Part shown: piece after piece, positions 59,365 through 64,000 of the stretch
Position numbering within the stretch: the stretch's first letter is position 1
How the letters are laid out: the number at the start of each line of letters is the position of its first letter
NCBI GenBank assembly: GCA_963642245.1
Contig: CAVIFY010000010.1
Coordinates: 1 to 64,000 of the forward strand
From: CAG-217 sp963642245
GTDB lineage: Bacteria; Bacillota; Clostridia; Oscillospirales; Acutalibacteraceae
Reading direction: 5' to 3'
Length of the DNA stretch: 64,000 bases
Notes under the pieces: generated by a model
Told to the model about the DNA's origin: nothing
The model's input: the letters and a program-made list of their open reading frames with translations, nothing else
The model's database searches: none
Translations under genes and position numbers: made by a program

Positions 59365-60072
59365 ATGGAATTTGAAAAGTTACAGACCGCCAGTCTGAAG
59401 GAGCTGTTTATTTCGTCTGTGGAGGATAAGATCTTGTCCGGCGAGCTGCCTATCGGCGCCCAGTTGCCCACAGAGCGGGAGCTGGCGGAGATGATGGATG
59501 TGAGCCGTGGCGTGGTCAACAGTGGCATTGCAGAGATGGCCCACAAGGGCTTTTTAGAGGTGCGGCCCCGGGTGGGCACCTTTGTGGCGGATTACCGCCG
59601 GGTGGGCAAGTCGGATATTTTTCTGTCCATTATGCACTATAACGGCGGCACCCTGCCGGACCAGGAAATTCGCTCTCTGCTGGAGTTTAAGATCCTGATC
59701 GACTGCTTCTCCGTGCGCAAGCTGACCGCCCGGGCCATTACGGAGGCAGAGGTGCAAAAGCTGGAGGACTATGTGGACCAAATGGCCGAGACGGACGACC
59801 CGCAGCAGGTGTCGGAGCTGGCCTATGCCTACAATCAGGAATTGAGCTTTCTTAGCGGCAACACCTTTGCGCCGCTGATCTATAACTCTTTTAAGACCGC
59901 CAATGTGCAGCTGGGCGCCCGCTATGTGCAGCGCTACGGCAAGGCGGGATTGTACCATTACCAGCAGCAACTGCTGGTGCAGCTGCTCAACGGCGATACC
60001 GCCCGGGCGGTGGCGCTGGTGGAGACGCACTTAACGGATATGATGGCCGGCGAACACCAGATCTACGAATAA
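59365..60072 (+). CDS. GntR family regulator, FadR subfamily
   Basis: A 235-residue regulator with a winged helix (about 15-75, PTERELAEMMDVSRGVVNSGIAEMAHKGFLEVRPRVGTFV) and an all-helical FCD-type effector domain (about 95-230). ATG at 59365 follows AGGAGGGG. It is divergent from the DUF5692-like gene, which may be its target as well as itself. Confidence 0.9.
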   Translation: MEFEKLQTASLKELFISSVEDKILSGELPIGAQLPTERELAEMMDVSRGVVNSGIAEMAHKGFLEVRPRVGTFVADYRRVGKSDIFLSIMHYNGGTLPDQEIRSLLEFKILIDCFSVRKLTARAITEAEVQKLEDYVDQMAETDDPQQVSELAYAYNQELSFLSGNTFAPLIYNSFKTANVQLGARYVQRYGKAGLYHYQQQLLVQLLNGDTARAVALVETHLTDMMAGEHQIYE

Positions 60073-60083
60073 AAACAAATAAG

Positions 60084-60120
60084 AAAAGGCTAAGCGATCG
60101 GATCGCTTAGCCTTTTTTCT
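60084..60120. terminator. Terminator between the GntR gene and the GH27 gene
   Basis: AAAAGGCTAAGCGATC pairs with GATCGCTTAGCCTTTT, a perfect long stem with T-runs on both sides. Confidence 0.9.
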
Positions 60121-60126
60121 ATGCCG

Positions 60127-61860
60127 TTAAGAATTGTGAATACGATAGACCTTAACGCCGTGGTGGGGCACGGTGGCGTTGATGGTGTTGTCGTTGAACC
60201 ACTCGTCGCTCCACAGCTCGTGCACCTCGTACTTGCCCGGCGTTTTGCGGAAGTTCAGGTAATCATCGTCTGCCAGGGCGTTAATATCATAGGTGACGGT
60301 GCGGCGGGAGGTGCCTTTGTTAAACAGGCACAGGGCCACATCGCCGTTTTGCAGCGGGCGGGCCAGAATATCCAGCCCGGCCTGGCGGCGAATGCGCTTG
60401 CAGGGCTTGCACAGCGGGTCCTGGTCAATGTTGATCAGGTTCTTGTTGGTGACGATCTTTAAGGTGGGGTTCTCTCGCACCGGCTCGTTGTTGCCGTCCA
60501 CAAACTTGCGCACATCGTTGCCCAGGATCAGCGGCGCGGCCATCATGCACCACAGGGAGAAGTGTGCCTTGTTCTCGTCCTCCGTCAGCTTGCCGTTGCC
60601 CACTTCCAGCATATCCGGGTCGTTCCAGGCGCCGGGGCCGGCGTGGTCATACAGGCGCACATTGTGCTCATAAATGGTCTTAATGCTCAGCCACTTGGGC
60701 AGAATATCCGGCGTGGTGCGCCACATATTGCCCGACTTGGCTCCCCATTTGTAGGGATAAGCAAAGCCCCATTCGCAGATGGAGTAGATGATGGGGCGCT
60801 CCTCCTCGCCGGTGATGGCGGCCCATTCCTTGGTGGCCTCTTGCAGTTCCCGACCCATGCGGGCGTATTGCAGGTAAGAGGAGTCTGCCCGGGTGACCAC
60901 CGGGTTGTAGAGCAGCAGGTGGTTCTCGCCCGGTTGCAGTTCTACCGTCAGCTGAATACGGCCGGTGGGACTGGCGCCCTTGGTGGCCGGGAACAGCAGC
61001 TCGTGCTCCTTGCCACCGTTGACCCGAATGCGCAGGTAGCGCCGGTGGGTGCACAGGGATTTGTTATAGGCCAGGGTCAGGGCATAGGTGCCGCCTGCCT
61101 CTACGCTAAAGCGGAACCCGGCGGTGCCGGAGCCGTAACCGATCAGGCCAATGCCTTGGCCGGAGGGCAGGTCGCTGCACTTGACCACCCGGCCTTTGCC
61201 GGTGAATTCCGCCTCGCCGGGCAGCAGGGTCAGTGCCGGTTCTGCCGTGCCCGGCAGGTTCAGTTGCAGATTTTCAATAATGGGCACATCGCCCTTTAGC
61301 ACCTGGTGGTGGCAAAAGTCATACTTGAAGAATTCGCAGCCCCAGCTGGCCAGGGTCTTGGCGTCCAGTCGCTCGTGGCCCAGGCTGGCGGGCAGGTCCT
61401 CGCAGGTGAGGGTGCCGTTAGAGGAGTACAGACCCACCTTAAAGCCCTGTTTATTCAGCTGTTTGATCAGCGCCGGGATCCCCATAGAGAAGGTGCCCAG
61501 GTCCCCTTGCAGGCGGCCCATTTCGTCCCGCACGGAGCTGTGCCAGCAGTCGTCCAGGTTGATATAGTTGTAGCCCGCCTCCGCCAGGCCGCTGGCCTCC
61601 ATGGCCTCTGCCACCTCCAGGATCAGGTCCTGGTTGATGTTTTGGCGAAAGGTGTTCCAGCTGGACCAGCCCATGGGGGGCACGGTGGCGCCGCCGTAAT
61701 TCGGTGCGTCTGTGGTGTCAATGGTCAGCTTGGAGGGGTGGGCGATCTTTTCCATCGCGCACAGCGGGCAGTTGCCGTTGACGCGGGTAATGATAAACCA
61801 GGCCACGAACCACACCAGCAAAATGGCGATGATCGCCAGCAGAATGATACCAAAAATCAT
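60127..61860 (-). CDS. GH27 alpha-galactosidase-like enzyme with N-terminal membrane anchor and an inserted module
   Basis: A 577-residue GH27 protein begins with a hydrophobic helix (about 2-24) that lacks a positive N-terminus and has Arg and Lys after it. The barrel starts at MGWSSWNTF near 63. The nucleophile is Asp181 in FKYDFC and the acid/base is Asp385 in RTTPDI. The gap of about 200 residues, against 61 in human alpha-galactosidase A, is due to a beta-rich module (about 190-340) that looks like a carbohydrate-binding domain. GH27 enzymes act on alpha-Gal or alpha-GalNAc. The stop of the upstream nucleotidyltransferase gene overlaps its ATG by 4 nt. Confidence 0.87.
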   Translation of the reverse strand: MIFGIILLAIIAILLVWFVAWFIITRVNGNCPLCAMEKIAHPSKLTIDTTDAPNYGGATVPPMGWSSWNTFRQNINQDLILEVAEAMEASGLAEAGYNYINLDDCWHSSVRDEMGRLQGDLGTFSMGIPALIKQLNKQGFKVGLYSSNGTLTCEDLPASLGHERLDAKTLASWGCEFFKYDFCHHQVLKGDVPIIENLQLNLPGTAEPALTLLPGEAEFTGKGRVVKCSDLPSGQGIGLIGYGSGTAGFRFSVEAGGTYALTLAYNKSLCTHRRYLRIRVNGGKEHELLFPATKGASPTGRIQLTVELQPGENHLLLYNPVVTRADSSYLQYARMGRELQEATKEWAAITGEEERPIIYSICEWGFAYPYKWGAKSGNMWRTTPDILPKWLSIKTIYEHNVRLYDHAGPGAWNDPDMLEVGNGKLTEDENKAHFSLWCMMAAPLILGNDVRKFVDGNNEPVRENPTLKIVTNKNLINIDQDPLCKPCKRIRRQAGLDILARPLQNGDVALCLFNKGTSRRTVTYDINALADDDYLNFRKTPGKYEVHELWSDEWFNDNTINATVPHHGVKVYRIHNS

Positions 61861-63032
61861 AACAGTCCCATCTCCTTAAAGAATTCCAGTTCTTCCTTAG
61901 CGGCGGCGTAGGCGTCGTCGCTGTCCAGTCCCCGGGCCGTGCGCACCATAAAGTCCTTGCGGTGCCGGGTGTTGTAAACCAGACGGTAGCACCAGGCATA
62001 TGGGGTCAGCCAGGGGTGGCCGTCTAAAAATCGAATGTAGGGTATGTGGCGCATTTGGCTGTATGCCGGGAACGCCAGGCGCAGCTTGCTGCGCAGGGGG
62101 CTTGTTTTCTCGCCCTGCTCCATTTGGCGGCGGGCAATGACGGCACTTTTGTTCCGGTCTGCGTTGCCAAAGGCGCCGTAGCTGACCAGGAAAGACTCGC
62201 AGTCCGCCGTGTCGTCCACATAGGGGGTGCCCACGCCGTACCAGCGGTGGCACACGGTGAGCACGATCTTGGCAAACGCCATCAGCCCGGCTTTTTCGCA
62301 CAGGGTCAGCACCGCTTGTTCGTCGATCCGGCACCTTTGCAGCATGACGGCCAGGTCCAGGATCAGCTTGATCCCGGCGCCGTAAAAGCGAAAGTGGTGG
62401 GCCAGGTGGGCGATCAGGTAGGCAAAGTGGTAATTGTCCTCCAATTTGCCGCAGCAGCCCTCAAATTGGGCGTGTTCCATCGCGTCTGCAAAGGCGGTCT
62501 CGCACCGGGGATCGTCGCTGATCAGCGCTGTGTGCACCTCCAGCAGCACATCGCCCTTGCGGTAGTCATACACCGGGCCGTTCTGGGCGGTGCAGGCAAA
62601 GCCGCTGCTCATCAGCGCCTTTTTGGCTGCCTGGCGGTTGGCCGGATCGATGAGCAGGTCAATGTCGCCCATCAGGCGGCACTCCGGCACCGGGTACAGC
62701 TCTTTTAAGATAGCGCCCTTAAAGAACACATGGGGGATACCGGCGTCGCTGAGAATGCGGTACACCTGTTCCACCCCTTGCTTTTGGTGCTCGTACAGGA
62801 ACACGCTGCTAAAGAAGTGCTCGCTGACGGCCAGGCGGCAGTCCTCCGGGATCACACCGGTATTGGGCGCTTTGTTGCACACCGCGTACACCACGGCGAT
62901 CAGATTATGGGCCTTGGCAATGCCGCACAGCTTGGGGTAATCTATATCTGCGCGCAAGGTCACCGTCTCGCCTCGCAAAAAGGCGGCGGTCAGTTCAATT
63001 AAATAGGCAGTTTCAGCACACATGGGTTCCAT
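61857..63032 (-). CDS. Nucleotidyltransferase family protein (uncharacterised)
   Basis: A 391-residue protein of the uncharacterised nucleotidyltransferase family (PF14907 type). The catalytic region is FFKGAILKELYPVPECRLMGDIDLLID near 105-130, with the paired Asp of the metal site; a helical second half follows. Targets of this family are unknown; members are often near polysaccharide genes. ATG at 63032 follows the NUDIX stop by 2 nt, and TTG at 63038 is a possible start. Confidence 0.82.
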   Translation of the reverse strand: MEPMCAETAYLIELTAAFLRGETVTLRADIDYPKLCGIAKAHNLIAVVYAVCNKAPNTGVIPEDCRLAVSEHFFSSVFLYEHQKQGVEQVYRILSDAGIPHVFFKGAILKELYPVPECRLMGDIDLLIDPANRQAAKKALMSSGFACTAQNGPVYDYRKGDVLLEVHTALISDDPRCETAFADAMEHAQFEGCCGKLEDNYHFAYLIAHLAHHFRFYGAGIKLILDLAVMLQRCRIDEQAVLTLCEKAGLMAFAKIVLTVCHRWYGVGTPYVDDTADCESFLVSYGAFGNADRNKSAVIARRQMEQGEKTSPLRSKLRLAFPAYSQMRHIPYIRFLDGHPWLTPYAWCYRLVYNTRHRKDFMVRTARGLDSDDAYAAAKEELEFFKEMGLL

Positions 63033-63034
63033 CG

Positions 63035-63787
63035 TCAAATAATGTTGTTTTGGTCCAGAAAATCGTGGGCGGCAATGAGAATGCTCTTGTCGTTGTCAAA
63101 CCGCAGCAGCGACAGCGCCCGATCGTAGGTGAGCCAAATGTAGTCCTCGATCTCTTCCTTTTGCATATGGATCACCGTGCTCGGGGTGGTGGCGGCAAAG
63201 ATGGTCACCGTCTTTTCGATCCGATCCCGAATACGGTACTTGGACAGGCAGGAGAAGCCCTCGATCAGCTTGACCCGCAGGCCGGTCTCCTCCTGCACCT
63301 CGCGCAGGGCGGTCTGCTCCTTGGTCTCGCCCCGTTCAATATGCCCTTTGGGGAAGCCCCAGTGGGCGGAGCGCTTGTTTTTGATCAGCAGGTAGCGCAC
63401 CTCGCCCCGAATGTCGTGAAAGATCACTGCGCCGCAGCTGCTCTCATACAGGCACTCCAGCCGGTAGCCGGGGAAGTCCCGCTCCGGGTCCAGGTACTCC
63501 AAAATGTCGTTGACAATGAACCGGGTGCTCTTGGGCGCCACGATCCAAATGGCTTTCTTTTCTTTTTTGTTTCGGAGGACGGCTATCACACGCCCGTCAA
63601 AGTTACGCACAGGGTGGTGGATGCCCATAATATAGGCAGCCTGGTCCTTTTCACCATATACTGTGCCGTAGTTCAGCGGATACCGATAGCCCGTACCGTC
63701 CGTAGAGCCAATGGGCATAACGACCTTGACTCTGGCGTATTTACCGAGCAATTTGTATTCACCACCGAGATAAAAGTTACTATGCAC
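63035..63787 (-). CDS. Pyrophosphatase-like domain fused to a NUDIX hydrolase
   Basis: A protein of about 250 residues with two parts. Residues 15-100 (KYARVKVVMPIGSTDG, YPLNYGTVYG, FDGRVIAVL) resemble the small inorganic-pyrophosphatase-like domain. Residues 115-245 are a NUDIX domain whose box is canonical (GHIERGET then REVQEETGL near 145-165), similar to diadenosine tetraphosphatases. ATG 63787 lies only 3 nt from the -10 box, so a later start such as TTG 63751 with GGTGGTG upstream may be used. It begins the operon with the nucleotidyltransferase and GH27. Confidence 0.83.
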   Translation of the reverse strand: MHSNFYLGGEYKLLGKYARVKVVMPIGSTDGTGYRYPLNYGTVYGEKDQAAYIMGIHHPVRNFDGRVIAVLRNKKEKKAIWIVAPKSTRFIVNDILEYLDPERDFPGYRLECLYESSCGAVIFHDIRGEVRYLLIKNKRSAHWGFPKGHIERGETKEQTALREVQEETGLRVKLIEGFSCLSKYRIRDRIEKTVTIFAATTPSTVIHMQKEEIEDYIWLTYDRALSLLRFDNDKSILIAAHDFLDQNNII

Positions 63788-63789
63788 TT

Positions 63790-63818
63790 ATTATATATAA
63801 ATTGCAAAAGCAATACAA
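63790..63818 (-). promoter_or_regulatory. Promoter of the NUDIX-nucleotidyltransferase-GH27 operon
   Basis: On the minus strand, TTGTAT (63813-63818) and TATAAT (63790-63795) are 17 bp apart. The start site would lie near 63783. Confidence 0.75.
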
Positions 63819-63954
63819 GGCTTTCTCAAAGAAAATTCAAAAAGCCGTAAAACTTGGCGAAAAAAAGCAGCCCTCCGGGGCAGGGAAGAGCCTGTACCCA
63901 AAGGGCGCTTTATATTATATACATTATATAAAGGTGCCTGTCCGGCGGTGGGCA

Positions 63955-63990
63955 ACAAAAATGGCGTACCCGAAGGTACGCCATTTTCAT
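63955..63990. terminator. Terminator-like palindrome at the window end
   Basis: AAAATGGCGTACC pairs with GGTACGCCATTTT around a short CGAA loop. The gene it serves lies outside the window. Between 63819 and 63954 I see no gene. Confidence 0.75.
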
Positions 63991-64000
63991 TTGGAAATTG

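Overview
The window is about 64 kb of high-GC, densely coded DNA, probably from a gut Firmicute of the Clostridia (Oscillospirales/Ruminococcaceae-like). The evidence is a CIRCE-controlled htpG, an iron-sulfur serine deaminase in two subunits, a YtrA-type GntR/ABC module, a GlpP antiterminator, an SPSTG-type cell-wall sorting signal and many host-glycan glycosidases with strong Shine-Dalgarno sites. A run of ten Ns flanked by the same 9 bp suggests a draft or metagenome-assembled scaffold. I see no rRNA, tRNA, CRISPR array, phage or insertion sequence.

Layout. 0-6 kb: L-fucose/arabinose isomerase-like enzyme, htpG behind a perfect CIRCE, a GH127 beta-L-arabinofuranosidase and a small membrane protein. 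6-9.5 kb: a vitamin B6 salvage locus, with a MocR regulator that lacks the PLP lysine, divergent from pyridoxal kinase, an ECF S-component and a TatD-linked radical SAM protein. 9.4-12.4 kb: imperfect 50-bp tandem repeats, a ZIP metal transporter with a 16-bp palindrome over its -10 box, and sdaAB-sdaAA. 12.4-15 kb: a sortase-type surface protein behind a cobalamin riboswitch, and a NUDIX hydrolase.

15-36 kb is a host-glycan foraging region. It holds a GH29-GH89-metallophosphoesterase-GH16 operon, a divergent locus (TetR-GH95 on one strand, GPH transporter-sulfatase on the other), a second GPH transporter, an NSS transporter and a GH31. Endo- and some exo-enzymes are lipoproteins (GH16, GH95), while GH29, GH89, GH31 and the sulfatase lack export signals. 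This suggests outside trimming, import and cytoplasmic completion for fucosylated, alpha-GlcNAc-capped, sulfated mucin-type glycans (inference).

36-42.6 kb: GlpP, then a leader with nested terminators and a three-gene flavin glycerol-3-phosphate dehydrogenase-like operon, an alpha/beta hydrolase, a TetR and a PAP2 phosphatase. 42.7-53 kb: YhgE/Pip membrane protein, a Na/Pi cotransporter-response regulator-histidine kinase operon with PHO-box-like repeats upstream, and a GntR-ABC module with its operator. 53-60 kb: EamA transporter, a 31-aa membrane peptide, a phosphohexomutase, YifB/ComM ATPase, a LUD protein, a DUF5692-like membrane protein and a FadR-type regulator. 60-64 kb: an overlapping operon of a pyrophosphatase-like/NUDIX fusion, a nucleotidyltransferase and a membrane-anchored GH27 whose barrel is interrupted by an inserted module.

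The strongest candidates for something undescribed are the B12-riboswitch-controlled surface protein (12.4-14.4 kb), the lysine-less MocR (6.1-7.4 kb) and the GH27/NUDIX/nucleotidyltransferase operon (60.1-63.8 kb).
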